From positions 32,242,987 to 32,306,986 of the forward strand of contig CP136063.1 in the NCBI GenBank assembly GCA_032622095.1: 64,000 bases of DNA, written 5' to 3'. Shown here piece by piece: positions 46,448-58,290 of this stretch. This DNA is from Siphonodentalium dalli. Lineage: Eukaryota > Mollusca > Scaphopoda > Gadilida > Siphonodentaliidae. How positions within the stretch are numbered: the first letter of the stretch is position 1; every line of letters begins with the position of its first letter. Below the pieces are notes generated by a model. That model did not search any database, had not been told where the DNA came from, and saw only the letters and a program-made list of their open reading frames with translations. A program made the position numbers and the translations under genes.

Positions 46448-46572
46448 TTGTTGCAAATTTTGAAATCCAAGTTGGCCGCTGGCGGCCATGTTTTTTTGGC
46501 CGAATGACTTCAAAATGACTCATTCCTATTTACATGTCCATGTTAACATCCATAATAAATTGTATGCACAGA
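46448..46572 (+). repeat. ATGGC-rich dispersed repeat, copy B
   Basis: Same as 37566-37690. Confidence 0.6.
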
Positions 46573-46790
46573 AGTTCATATACAGCATATCTCTGTTTTA
46601 GTGTTAAAAGGGGGGTGGGTGTAAAAAAATGGTCGGAAAAAACTGCCGAAAACGGAAAAAAAATTGGCGGTGGGGGTGGGTGGGTACAAAAAATGATCGA
46701 AAGGGAAAAAATGCCATACGTGCCTGAAATATTTTTCCGATATATAATATAATAGACTAGCCGATGAGCCCGACGTTATCCTGGCTATTC

Positions 46791-47129
46791 AAAAACCAAA
46801 TTTCAATTCGATAGCTCCACCCGTTTTCGAGATCTCGTCTGCGCATGCGCGAAGCTGTCGTCGCACGGGCTCGGCGACCCGATAAAATTCGTATTCGGGG
46901 CAAGGTACATTCACATACCAAATTTCAAGTCGATAGCTCCACCCGTTTCCGAGATCTCGTCTGCGCATGCGCGAAGCGGGCACCGCACGGGCTCGCCAAT
47001 ACGACAACGTCCACCGCCTGGTCAAACTACACACACGTACCAAGTTTGGTCCCGATCGGTTGAGAATCGTAGATTTGTATAAATGACAAACATACAAACA
47101 TACAGACAAACATACAAACAAACAGACAG
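46791..47129 (+). repeat. GC-rich 120-bp tandem pair with tail, copy B
   Basis: Same as 37909-38247. Confidence 0.65.
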
Positions 47130-47237
47130 AGGTCTTCAAAATATATATGAGATATATAATTATATATGCGTATAACCATGTCATATAATACATATATAGT
47201 CCGGGAGCTAATAGGGGTACCCTAGCAGCCCCCGTGT

Positions 47238-48239
47238 CTTAACTTCAGCCCACTCATTTTGTTCATTATTATGCCCTTCAACTTTTAAGCAATGTTAAAA
47301 AGTAAAAAAGGTGGTCGTTTAGACTCCAGACAAGATGGCGTCCATCATGGCCGCCTTTTTAGACCAGACCCTAAGTCAGTGTTGTGCAAATTATAGTGGG
47401 AAAATCTAGTAAAATGTATACAAATGTATATATTTTCGTTCGTGAAGCTGAGACATAAAGACACATTTTTGGTACAAAATAGAAACTCACCATCCAAGAA
47501 TGCCGCCAAAATGGCTGCCGGAAGTAGAAAATATCACGTTTTTTCACAAATATCTTCTAGATCAGTTCATGCTGTTTGGAACTAGTTGAGTAATATGACA
47601 GTATTCTGTGTTTTTTTATATTAACTGATCATTGGAGCAATTAAAGATGCAATTATTGTGGTCCTAGCACCTTCCGATCCATAAAAACATTTTAAAATGC
47701 AGAACGTGGTATAAAATTTCACAAAAAAACATAACTAGGATTCTAGTCATATTTCAATAAGAAATGAACAGAATTTTGTAATATAAGTGAGGCATATCAT
47801 TACCTATAAATATTCCAACTCACTGGAACCAAAATTCTTACTTTTGGCTCAAAATATGGAAAATTGTAAATATTGCTCCAGCATATCCTGCAATCACTTT
47901 CAAGTTGTGGTTGATATATACAATTGGCTATTCTGCATTCTGTACATCGAATACTAACATGTCTGATGCACCATGAATCAGTGTTACTATTGTCACCACT
48001 GACATCAACAGAAATATTGGATTTTTCTCTCACAAACTTGATATAAATATCAGCAAGAATTAACTTTTCAGGTTTTAACCATATTTTCAAGTAAAATGCA
48101 AATATCTTTGGTATCAAAGGTGTTTATTGGTTTGGTCTATCGTAAATGTGTAACACTGCGGTGTTTATTGGATGAAATTGCTCATGATGGCTTCCAAAAT
48201 GGCAACAAAATTGGTAAAAAGTTATTATTTTACATATAT
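47238..48239 (+). repeat. 1-kb inverted repeat, left arm (IR-L, copy B)
   Basis: Same as 38356-39357. It pairs with 53154-54165 in inverted orientation across the fold-back satellite and the recombinase gene. Relative to IR-R it lacks about 20 bp of ATGGC motif near 47855. Confidence 0.85.
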
Positions 48240-50537
48240 GGTCATAGGGGAGGTGAATAGGTATACAGAGAGTTATTGTATGGTCATAGATGATGTGAAT
48301 ATGTATACAGGGGGTGGCTGTATGGTTATGAGTGCGTTGTCCATGGTGAGATGTATAGTAATATAAAGAGTGGCTCTATGGCCATGTGTGAGGTGAATCA
48401 GTATACAGTGACTGTCCGATGTATGGTTGTGGCCGATGCGACCGTATGGGCATTGAAGTGGTGTATCGATATAACGAGATTATCTATATGGTCACCCATT
48501 TGTTGTTTGTGTATATATGGAGTGACTGTATACGGTCGTGGATGGGATGTATATATGTACCGTGGGTGGCTGTATGGTGACAGGTGTGTGTATATGTATA
48601 TCTGGATTGACTCTATGGTCAAGAGTATGGCGAATGGGTATACATGTAGTGGCTGTATGATCCATTGTTATGTGAATAGGTATACAATGAATGACTGCAT
48701 GATCGTGAATGTGGTATACATAAAGTGACTATATGAGCATGTGTCGGTGTAGGAGTATGTCTTGTGTTCATGCATGGTGACTCTTGAGGGTGTCGTCATT
48801 TGTGGTATTTACGGGTATAACCACGTATGGCTCTATAGTCAGGTGTAAGTGTATAAAGTGGGTGACTAAATTGTTATTTGTGTCGTGTTTAAGTGCATAT
48901 GGAGTGGCTGAAGTAATGACTTTGTTGTACGTGTGTACCTTGGGTGGCTATCCGCCATAACTAAGGAAATGTTAATCAATAGAGAGTTCATGTCATGTCA
49001 GATTTCCCCTTCTCAATGGTGTTTATGTACAATTGGGAAACGTTAAACATGACAAGCGATAGCCACGCATTATCACATAGTCATTCCATATATACATAAG
49101 CACCCCATGCACAACACTATAGTCATCCACTATATGCACGCACACCTGACTCATGACCATACAGCCATACTCGGTTATACCCATACATACCACGGATGAC
49201 CATACATACATGAGTCACAGTGCAGGCAAACCGGTTATACTCATAAATATGACCCATAACAATATAGTCACTCATTGTATACCCATTCACCCCATCATTG
49301 ATCAAACGGTCATACTCTGTATACCTAATCGCCACACACATTGTCAAATACATTGAATATATCCATCAACACCACAACAATGACAATCGAGTCACTCCAG
49401 GATACATATGCACCTCACCGATCGTCATATAACCACAGGCTTCATATACATGCCCTCACCAATCGCACCTGGTATACTCACTCATCTGACCTATGACCAT
49501 AGAGTCAACCCGCGTGTACCTATCCAAAACATTCGTAGATGATCATGGTCAATCATTGTATACATATTCACTTCACCATTGGCCATGTCACTTCCTGTAT
49601 CCCTATTGGTCACACCATAGCCGAATAGCCACCAAGATATACTAATACACCCCAGCCATGTCAGTATAGTCACTCCGTATAAACACGTTGTCAATGTTTT
49701 GGTCCACAGCCGAAACTCATCCATGGCCATATAGCCACTCGCTATATACACATACCCGTCGGCCATAACCATACAGTCACACGTGTGTATGCCCGTATGA
49801 CCCACACAATCATGCCGCCACGAGTCACCAAGCAGGAACACGAGGTATACTCATACACCTGGCACATGGCCATTTAATCACTCCATGTATACATATTCCT
49901 TACATTTGTGATCATACAGCCACTCCTTGTTTAACTACTCATTTCACCATTAACTATACAGTCACTACATATATACCTATTCGATACATATAGTCATATA
50001 ATCACTTAATATATACATATGCAGCCCACCCTAGATCACGGAGTCACCCGAGGTATATGTATGTACACCTCACCAATGTCCATTCATCCATTCCAGATAT
50101 ACAAAAAACACGACAACTTATACCTTCCATACTTGCATAAACACCTCACACATGACAATTCAGCAACTCACTGTATAATCATACAAGCCATCCATTATCA
50201 TACAGCTAATCTCTATACACCAACCAATAATAATACATCCACGAGATATATAAATATACATCCCACAAGGACGTCACTCCATATATACATAACCAGCACA
50301 CGGGCGACCATGTAGATACTCTCGTTATATCCATACACCACATTAATACCCATACGGTCACATCGTCCACAACCATACATCGAACAGCCACTGCATACCG
50401 ATTCGCCTCAAACATTACCATAGAGACACTCTTTATATTACTATACATCTCGCATGGACAACGCACTCATAACCATATAGCCACACATTGTATACATATT
50501 CACATCATCCATGACCATACAATAACTCACTTTATTA
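48222..50537. repeat. Fold-back satellite, copy B
   Basis: Same as 39340-41655. A lone inverted unit of the same satellite lies on the far side of the recombinase gene at 52801-52841. Confidence 0.85.
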
Positions 50538-50655
50538 TATTTTCAGTAACTTTTTCTGCCAAAATAATAATCGTATCCCCACTCCCGGAAGTGCCACGAT
50601 GTTATCCTACTCCCAAAGACTATTTATCCCAACCTCGCGAGATGCGAGCACGTTC

Positions 50656-50671
50656 CGAATTACGTAATTCG
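50656..50671. promoter_or_regulatory. 16-bp palindrome upstream of the recombinase gene, copy B
   Basis: CGAATTACGTAATTCG as at 41774-41789, 63 bp before the ATG. Confidence 0.35.
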
Positions 50672-50733
50672 AAGTGCACGTTTTGAGTTACTCCCCTTAC
50701 ACCAAAATAATTGTCTTCTGTCGAGCTGTCAAA

Positions 50734-52280
50734 ATGTCTCTGCAGTTGTCAGAAATGGATTTAGGAATGATTGATGATGACTTTTTACGCCAACTTTTGG
50801 AATCGGACATAGATTATGGCAACGTTGATGATTCGGTGACTGCCGATGCCAGCGAGAATGTATCGGGAGCTGCGGAATCGAATTCTCGATCCTACGGGAG
50901 ATTTCAAATGATGGATGATGAGCAATTGACTAACTTTATGGCCGAAAATGAAAATCAAAATACATTAAAGAAAACCATGTTGGATGTTAGGTTATTCCAG
51001 AATTTCTTGAAGGCAAAATATGACTTTACATCATTTGCGGAACTCGAGTCTGGAACTCTCTGTGAGTACCTATGTCACTTCCTCGTGTCTGTGAGACGGC
51101 GAGATGGTGATGAATATGAACCCACCACACGCAGGGCGTTCTACTCCAGCATTAGTAGATAAGTGTATTGTGCAAGACCCTATTTTTGGGGACGTTTTGA
51201 AAACCAAACAAAGGCATTTGAAATCCATTGGGAAGGTAAATAAACCACTCGAGGCCGACCGATTAACAAATACCGAAATTGTACAGCTTTATGAGAAAAA
51301 TGTATTGGGCTCATGCTCCCCAAAGTCAATGCTAAATACAATGTGGCTCACGGTTACCACTCACTGTGGGATGAGAGGCGGCCAAGAGCAGTGCGATTTG
51401 CTATGGGGCGACGTTCAAATTAGAAGCGACGAAAGCGGAAAACAGTACATATTTATCGAGGAAGAACGCCAGACAAAAACCAGAACGGGCGGGGATGTTG
51501 CTAATAACAGAGTTTTGAAAGCAAAGGCATATGAAATAACACAAGAAAGGAACCCTATTTATATTTACAATATATTCAAAGCGAAACGTCCGATCAACAT
51601 GTTATCGCCATATTCGCCATTTTATATTTCTATGGTATCGGATACACAGCAACAGGTTGATGCAAACACCTGCGTCGCGAGTGGGCAAAAATGGTTAAAA
51701 ATCAGCGCCTGGGTATAAACCAAATTCGAAAATTCATGCCGCAGATGAAAATTGATGGTGAATTATCTGCAGAGAGAAGACTCACAAATCATAGCACAAG
51801 GAAACGCTTGATTCAGGAACTAAATGATGCTGACATCCCATCACACCATATAGTTCAAGTGTCTGGGCATCGCAATATTAATAGCATTAATAATTATTCA
51901 AGGATGAACACTCGCCAGGAAAAATCTATATCTGCTATTTTTTCCAACGAGTCACCTGCTGAAATTCCGGAAAATCCACCAGTTCCAGTGCACAGTCAGA
52001 AAACACAAAATACATCACCAAAAACACAGACCACCAATGTGTTATCGACATCAAATTCCAGCTCAGTGAATTTGCATGATCAACACCAACTGGGAAATAT
52101 TTTGGTTACGTTACACTTCGGAATCCAAAGATCGAAATCGTGATTAACAATTGTTCCCATAAGTGCATTTGCACCAAGAAAATGAAAACAGTGCTGAAAT
52201 CCACTTCAGTATCTTCAAGCAGTTCCACTTCAAGTTCCACTGATATTCGAGTGCATATTCCAAATGAAAGTGAACAATGA
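50734..52280 (+). pseudogene. Crypton-like tyrosine recombinase (DUF3504-type), copy B, full length with frameshifts
   Basis: ATG at 50734 in good context. Order: acidic N-terminus; core-binding helices (LDVRLFQNFLKAKYDF); break near 51157 where the SSIS(R) helix shifts frame; DPIFGDVLKTKQRHLKSIGK; catalytic Arg in GMRGGQEQ (51374); a Lys-bearing strand KTRTGG; break near 51697 inside QKW(L)KNQRLG; then LTNHSTRKRLIQEL (His 51790, Arg 51799), VSGHRN (His 51868) and INNYSRM (nucleophile Tyr 51895). A last break near 52120 leads into a Cys/Ser-rich tail ending at TGA 52278. R...HxxR...H...Y is the full tyrosine-recombinase signature, and the GHRNxxSIxxY form is that of animal Cryptons and Crypton-derived genes. 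Each break is a small indel, so the element is inactive unless the assembly is wrong at all three. Confidence 0.85.
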
Positions 52281-52339
52281 TATAAAACTAGGAAGGCTTA
52301 TCCACACAATGACATTCCAAAACAGTTACTAATTTAATC

Positions 52340-52345
52340 AATAAA
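52340..52345 (+). terminator. Polyadenylation signal AATAAA of the recombinase gene
   Basis: 60 bp after the last TGA, followed by GTTTGTTGTTTG, a GT-rich downstream element. Confidence 0.55.
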
Positions 52346-52651
52346 GTTTGTTGTTTGTTTGAAAAATCCTCCAAAACAATCTCCTTTGAAGTTGGTGGCA
52401 ATAGGAGAAATCAGTCGATGAAATGACGTCACTTTCCTTATATGGGGTAAATACTATTGCGCGCGGGGCTATAGTAAACAATTCATGAATGAATGACGTA
52501 ATCGATTTACCTTATTTGGGTTGTTATCTTATCATTGCGCGTAATTTTAACGGAAACATTTAGGTCAAACTTTCAGAATCGGAACATATATGTCAATGCA
52601 TTTTATTAGAGTTGTGTCGTGACAAACTGTTGTGGAAAATATAATAAACAC

Positions 52652-52799
52652 AATAGTTAACTGTCATCAGCGACGAACGAAGTTTCTCCTCTCGTGAGAT
52701 GCGAGGATTATTTTTCACTCGGCTAGCGCCTCGTGAAAAATAATCCTCCGCATCTCACTTGAGGAGAAACTTCGTTCGTCGCTGATGAAAGTTAAATAT
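52652..52799. repeat. Large near-perfect hairpin, 60-bp arms
   Basis: CATCAGCGACGAACGAAGTT on the left and AACTTCGTTCGTCGCTGATG on the right. Pairing runs inward through CTCGTGAGATGCGAGG and ATTATTTTTCAC / GTGAAAAATAAT around a CTCGGCTAGCGCCTC loop, and outward to TTAACT / AGTTAA. Confidence 0.85.
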
Positions 52800-52800
52800 T

Positions 52801-52841
52801 GTCTATGTATACCTATTCACCTCACCTATGACCACAGAGTA
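52801..52841 (-). repeat. Single inverted unit of the fold-back satellite
   Basis: CTATGTATACCTATTCACCTCACCTATGACCACAGAGT matches the reverse complement of the first satellite unit after IR-L. A C-run of 12 follows. Confidence 0.7.
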
Positions 52842-53153
52842 CCCCCCCCCCCCGGCTGCCATCCAGTTGATCCATTTTTATATTGTAATGGGCCAGAATA
52901 GCCGCATATACTGGTTCATCTCAGTTCCGTCTCAAAGTTCTGCCCATTTCCTTTCAATAATATGGTCAGAATCACAAAAGAGGTTATCCGCAAAATTCCA
53001 TAGTGCAACTTTAAAATGAATTTGTCATACCCCCATATGGAACTGGGACAAACAGGATAGAACGTAGTTGTCAGCTAATTGACAAACACGTATAATAACC
53101 GAGTGAGTCACAATTTACTACCTTTTCGGATAACTCAGAGAATAATGTTCGGG

Positions 53154-54165
53154 ATATATGTAAAAAATTAACTTTTTACAAATTTGGTTGCCATTTTGGA
53201 TGCCATCTTGAGCAATTATCTAAAATACCGTAGTGTGACACATTTAAGTTAGACCAAAACAATAAACACATTTGATACCAAAGATAGTTGCATTTTACTT
53301 GATAAAATGGTTCAAACCTGAAAAGTGAATTCTTGCTGATATTTATATCAAGTTTGTGACAGAAAAATCCAATATTTCTGTTTATATCAGTGGTGACAAT
53401 AGTAACAGTGATTCATGGTGCATCAGCCATGTTAGTATTCAATGTACATAATGCAGAATAGCCAATTGTATATATCAACCACAACTTGAAAGCGATTGCA
53501 TGACATGCTGGAGCAATATTTACCATTTTCCATATTTTGGCGGCCATTTTGGCAGCCATTTTGAGCCAAAGTAAGAATTTTGGTTCCATTGAGTTGGAAT
53601 ATTCATAGGTAATGATATGCCTCACTTATATTACAAAGTTCTGTTCATTTCTTATTGAAATATGACTCAAATCCCAGTTATGTTTTTTTGTGAAATTTTA
53701 TACCACATTCTGTAAAATTGAATTATTGAGGGATCAGAAGGTGCTGGGACCCCATTAATTGCACCTTTATTTGATCCAGTGATCAGTTAATATAACAAAC
53801 TCAAAATAAAGTCATATTACTCAACCTGTTCCAAACAGCATGAACTGATCTAGAAGATATTTGTGAAAAAAAACGTCATATTTTCTACTTCCGGCAGCCA
53901 TTTTGGCGGCCATCTTGGATGGTGAGTTTCAGTTTGCCCCAAAAATGTGTCATTATGACTTAGCTTCTCGAAAATACATACATTCGTATACATTTTACTA
54001 GATTTTCCCACTATAATTTGCATAACGCTGACTTAGGGTCCTGTCTGAAAAACGGCGGCCATGATGGACGTCATCTTGTCTGGAATATAAACGGCCACTT
54101 TTTTTGTTAACATTGCTTAAAAGGAAGGACATAATAAGGAACAAAATAAGTGGAGTGAAGTTAAG
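53154..54165 (-). repeat. 1-kb inverted repeat, right arm (IR-R)
   Basis: Reverse complement of 47238-48239 from ATATATGTAAAA to TGAAGTTAAG at about 85-90% identity, with small indels. Contains GGCGGCCATTTTGGCAGCCAT twice, at about 53541 and 53893. Confidence 0.85.
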
Positions 54166-54170
54166 TCACA

Positions 54171-54602
54171 TGTGAGATAACTACCCATTATAATCTCACA
54201 ACTTGATTCAAACTATACGAATGTCCCAATATATAAAACCCCAAACTCAGATATTCGTGTTCGGTTCTCGAAACCTCACACGTCTTACGCTCAACGAAGA
54301 TATACACACAATGAAGATGGCTCCCAAATATGGGCAAGGGAAATGCCCATAACGAAGGAACCAATCCCGATGTGTATTGCCAAACGCCTCATCTAATATG
54401 CGTCCCAAATAGTATATAAGAGACAACCACATCCCATCACCTCATGCTTTCCCTATTCCACTTCCGAGCCTCTAATACGTAGAGGCTCGACTATTCTAAC
54501 ACTAGCATCATCGATTGTCACATTTGTATACACTGCTTGTATCTTATTCACGACGTAATAAAGACTTGTACCTATATATATCTATGTGTCCATTACCTCA
54601 CA
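54171..54602 (+). mobile_element. Probable LTR of a retrotransposon
   Basis: 432 bp beginning TGTGAG and ending CTCACA (6-bp inverted ends), with a TATA-like TATATAAG at 54413, AATAAA at 54557 and a GT/T-rich stretch after it. A possible primer-binding site TGGTACCGTGAACAG starts 10 bp after the end. No 5-bp target duplication (TCACA versus TAGTA), so it may be the 5' LTR of a deleted element. No gag or pol follows. Confidence 0.5.
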
Positions 54603-54668
54603 TAGTATTAGTGGTACCGTGAACAGTTCTGCGTCTCACTACTACACAGCTTGAAGTTTCAGCTACTA

Positions 54669-54757
54669 GACGACCATTGCCAAGATACATACAAGACGAC
54701 CACTGCCAAGATAGATACTAGACGACCACTGCCAAGATGCATACTAGACGACCACAT
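54669..54757 (+). repeat. 26-bp minisatellite, 3.4 units
   Basis: Unit GACGACCACTGCCAAGATAC + ATACTA at 54669, 54695 and 54721 plus a partial unit. Confidence 0.9.
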
Positions 54758-55786
54758 ACAAGAATAATTAATTATATACCCAACAATGGTTGCACTCTGT
54801 CGTTTGAAATTGTTACACAGTGGTCAATTGACATGGGGAGTACCATTTGATTGCCGTTAATGAATATGAATTTAGACATTAATTTATTATATATGAAACA
54901 AAGAACGTTCTTTATCAGCTAATGGGATACCAAGGGATAGGCAATGTAGATGAGCGGTTATTATCAAGGAGAGTGCCATGTAATGGGCGATGTTTAAATC
55001 AGGTGACTAATAATTAATTTAAATGGCTTGAAGGGGCACTAATAATTCAGTCATTCCTTACCCGAGTAACGCCGGGTACCACATGTAGTTACTGATCAAA
55101 GTGAATTTGGTATATATTATATTGTAATATGGTACCGACACATTAAACAATTTGGTTACTTTTAAACCTAGGCAAGGAATATATGAAAAAAGACTCATGT
55201 ACTCATTTTTCAACCAAAAGTTGTCATAGGTGGACTCCATCCTCCCTACCCCACCCGTCCCCACCACATGTTGTTTCACTATTTTCTAGTGTGTCTATGC
55301 TTGATTATGTTGATTAATTCAATCATCCAGGTGCAAACTCTCAACGTTTACTTGTGGCATTACCCCACCACAAAGGCCCAAATGTCCGCGAGACACTGCT
55401 TTTTAAACCAATATGTTTACTAGTATCAATGTGAATTTTACTTATATTTTCCCCCATATCATCTGAGCTCATAATAAATGTTCTTTATTGATCACATTAT
55501 TAGTTCCCATTTTAGTCGTCTGAGGTCAAATGTGTCGATCCCATGCCAATCGCCTGATCAGGTAACCCAGTTGTACCAATTGCCTTACATATCTTCTAAG
55601 CTGATAAAAACCGCTCTGTATTATTAGTTATCTTCGGCAAAATCGGGGGTACATGGAGATTTAATACCTGGATGTCGATTTTGATCCCCACAACAATAAC
55701 CATGTCTCCTTAATTTAAGCGTGTTTTTCATAGGTTATCCGATTAATTCACACCAATAAGAATAATTTAGTAGCTGACCTAAGGAT
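54758..55786. other. Intergenic, nothing recognised
   Basis: AT-rich with no supported gene. The frame at 55058-55279 (minus) has no recognisable content. Confidence 0.35.
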
Positions 55787-55990
55787 CCGGCGTCAGGTGA
55801 CGTCAAATTCGGCGTGCGAGAGCAACGTTACGATTGGTGGAAACTGCCAGTTCAAGGATCATTCATATACCCCCGATGTTTCACGTGCTCATATACCCCC
55901 GATGTTTGGCGCACGTTCTCTTATACCCCGCTGTCAAGGGTGACGGTGGACATTGTGATTTAAACGTGGCGTTGTAGCCAATCAGATTGC
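55787..55990. promoter_or_regulatory. Candidate promoter or enhancer cluster
   Basis: Perfect CRE TGACGTCA at 55798-55805, CCAAT-box matches in both orientations (CGATTGGTGG at 55833, AGCCAATCAG at 55977), E-box CACGTG at 55883, and two copies of CATATACCCCCGATGTTT (55866 and 55891). Locally richer in CpG. No transcript start or gene can be tied to it. Confidence 0.3.
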
Positions 55991-57235
55991 TAGTTATAAC
56001 CGGATGTGGGGACAATGTGTCATATCTCATGACACTGACGGGTCAATTTATCCCGGATTGCAACATGTTTGGATATATAATTAATTATGTATTAGTGCCA
56101 GTTTAGGACATCTGAGGTCAAGAAGATATATCTAATAAGATGTCCGGGATCAAATACCCATATGTACAACTATTTATAACATAAGTATTACTGCCTTTCT
56201 AAGACATATAGGGTGAACAGGAATGATTTAGAGCATGTCCATGCATATTGTGGTCATTTTTAGCAAACGTCGAAAATATGCTATTTTCAAACTAGCGGTC
56301 TACAAACACATTTCTCACTAACTACTGTTTGTGAAATTAAACAGTTAGAACAATATCAGTCTGTATGTGGTGTTATATGTTTGTATCAGCATATCGGTAT
56401 AACATTTCCAACTGTTGAAATATTTTGATATGTGACAGTTGGCATGAGACACCCACCAAGTCATCCCATCATCACCATGCCCAGATTTGGACGAAATTGT
56501 ATGGTAGGGAAACGATAATACTTATCTATTAAAATATTAATTATACATATGTATATTCATAATTTAGAGTACAATTAAAAGCTCAATTTCCGCTGTACTC
56601 CTTTGAAACCAGTGTGTAGTTGACACAACTGTGTTCTTACAAATTAATAAATAAGATTTGCATTTAAAGGTATACAATTATTCATATAGTACTGACTCAT
56701 GCTAATAATATGGACCTTCGATTGCAAACAATTGTCGAAAAATATTACCTATTCGTTGGAACTACCAAAATTTTTCAACCACAACGATGTTTTTACTAGC
56801 ATATCTTAGTATGGGGTATCCAACAGCAGTTGTCGATCCCAAATGTTTCACAACCTGAAACCGGATCATATACCCATCTCTGATATGTTGGAATGTCGCG
56901 GAAGGGGCGGGTCGTTTCACCCCCTTTCTTTTTGTGAAAATGTGTTTATCAGCTGGAAGGCGCATGAACAGGGATTATCCCTTTGAGTTTCGACCATCGA
57001 CGTGGATGTAGTCGGTCGAGGTTAAGTACATGCGTATGAATATTGCATGCAAATTTTCCAAAAGCAAGTGTTACTGAATAACTGCATAATAAATGCATTA
57101 ACATGGCCAGGTGGTAGTTTGCCAACTGGAATATCAAACTGCATACTTATATAACCCAATCCTTCGGACATAGTCGTCTAATTCTGGGGAAAATAATTGT
57201 TCAGCCAGGTTCGCTGTGATAAAATTGTGATATTT
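55991..57235. other. Intergenic, nothing recognised
   Basis: AT-rich. Overlapping minus-strand frames (56762-57137) show no recognisable content. Confidence 0.35.
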
Positions 57236-57330
57236 GTGTATCGTGATACACTTCACACGATACGATACGATACGACACGCGAATCGTGTGAAAGCGTATC
57301 GCAATAAATCAAAATCACGATGAATCGTTG
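57236..57330. repeat. Palindromes and (CGATA)n microsatellite
   Basis: GTGTATCGTGATACAC, then TTCACACGAT with CGATA repeats, closed by ATCGTGTGAA, making a perfect 10-bp stem, then decayed TATCG motifs. Confidence 0.7.
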
Positions 57331-57356
57331 CAGATCAAGTAAATGCATATGTGTTT

Positions 57357-57888
57357 CTTTAAAGATGGATTATCTCTTTAAATAACAAATTCTAAATAGT
57401 TGCGTGGGTATAAAATAATAGATATGAACTGAAGACCTTTGTCCGGAAAAGCTTCTATCAATTAATATTGATTTTATTTCGAATATTAAATCGGGCCCAT
57501 TTATGTTACTATTTTTAGAACCGACCCATTCGGATGAGACCGTATTGCGATATAGAACACTGAGCTGTTCCTACGGCTACGCAACGAATGTCAAATGTCA
57601 CAGATTGATTGTTTGTATTGTTTTGTTCCACAGATATAAGCGATAATGAGTATAATTAACGTTTATTTGTGACAAAATTGCACAATATAATTTCTGGTCT
57701 TGGTTAACAGTAACCACTATTGTTCGTTAGCTGAACAAACACGCCTTTTTAGACCAAAAAGTATTCGAAATAAAATTAATATTAATCGATAGAAGCATTT
57801 CCGAACATGAGTCTTCGATTCAAATCTAATATTTTATACCCCGGTAACTATATAATACATGTTTACAAAGAGATAATCCACCTGTAAA
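57357..57888. mobile_element. Fold-back element, 530 bp, first copy
   Basis: Ends TTTAAAGATGGATTATCTCTTT and AAAGAGATAATCCACCTGTAAA are inverted. Inverted homology continues inward for about 120-150 bp: GGAAAAGCTTCTATCAATTAATATTG against the right arm's GGAAATGCTTCTATCGATTAATATTA, then TTTTATTTCGAATA. No ORF. A second copy lies at 63319-63847 in the same orientation. Confidence 0.8.
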
Positions 57889-58186
57889 TGGGACATGTTA
57901 CAGAATATTACATTGACACCGTGACATAAGTGGAGTAAAGACTAACGGGAAGAGACAAGCTTGACGATACGTCAGCTCATTCAAACTTCGCATATCAAGC
58001 ACCAGATTTATGAAATATATTTATTGCGTCTATGAACCTAATCTATAGATGATTTATATATTAAATCATTAATAAAATAATATAAAAATATATTTTATCA
58101 GTCTAAATCATTGTGATTACCTTGATTAATGCATTGCCATCATTGATAGTGAAATTGATTATGTGCATGCCCATCTACGATCTACA
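57889..58186. other. Intergenic, nothing recognised
   Basis: Very AT-rich between the fold-back element and the ACACTT-rich stretch. Confidence 0.35.
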
Positions 58187-58290
58187 CTTATTTTACTAAT
58201 ACTATACACTTATAATACACTTGCATCACAGTCCCCATTGTGCACTTACGATACACTTACAACCCAATTCAGAATTTACACTTAAAAACA
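58187..58290 (+). repeat. Irregular ACACTTA-rich stretch
   Basis: ACACTT or GCACTT occurs about every 10-25 bp, and again at 59028-59155. No fixed period. Confidence 0.4.

Larger units (their letters stand above)
45035..51760. repeat. Tandem duplication unit 2, copy B
   Basis: Second copy, preceded by the spacer 42879-45034. The full unit is 42879-51760 (8882 bp). The sequence after 51760 is the natural continuation of the recombinase gene, so copy B looks like the original right end. Confidence 0.97.
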
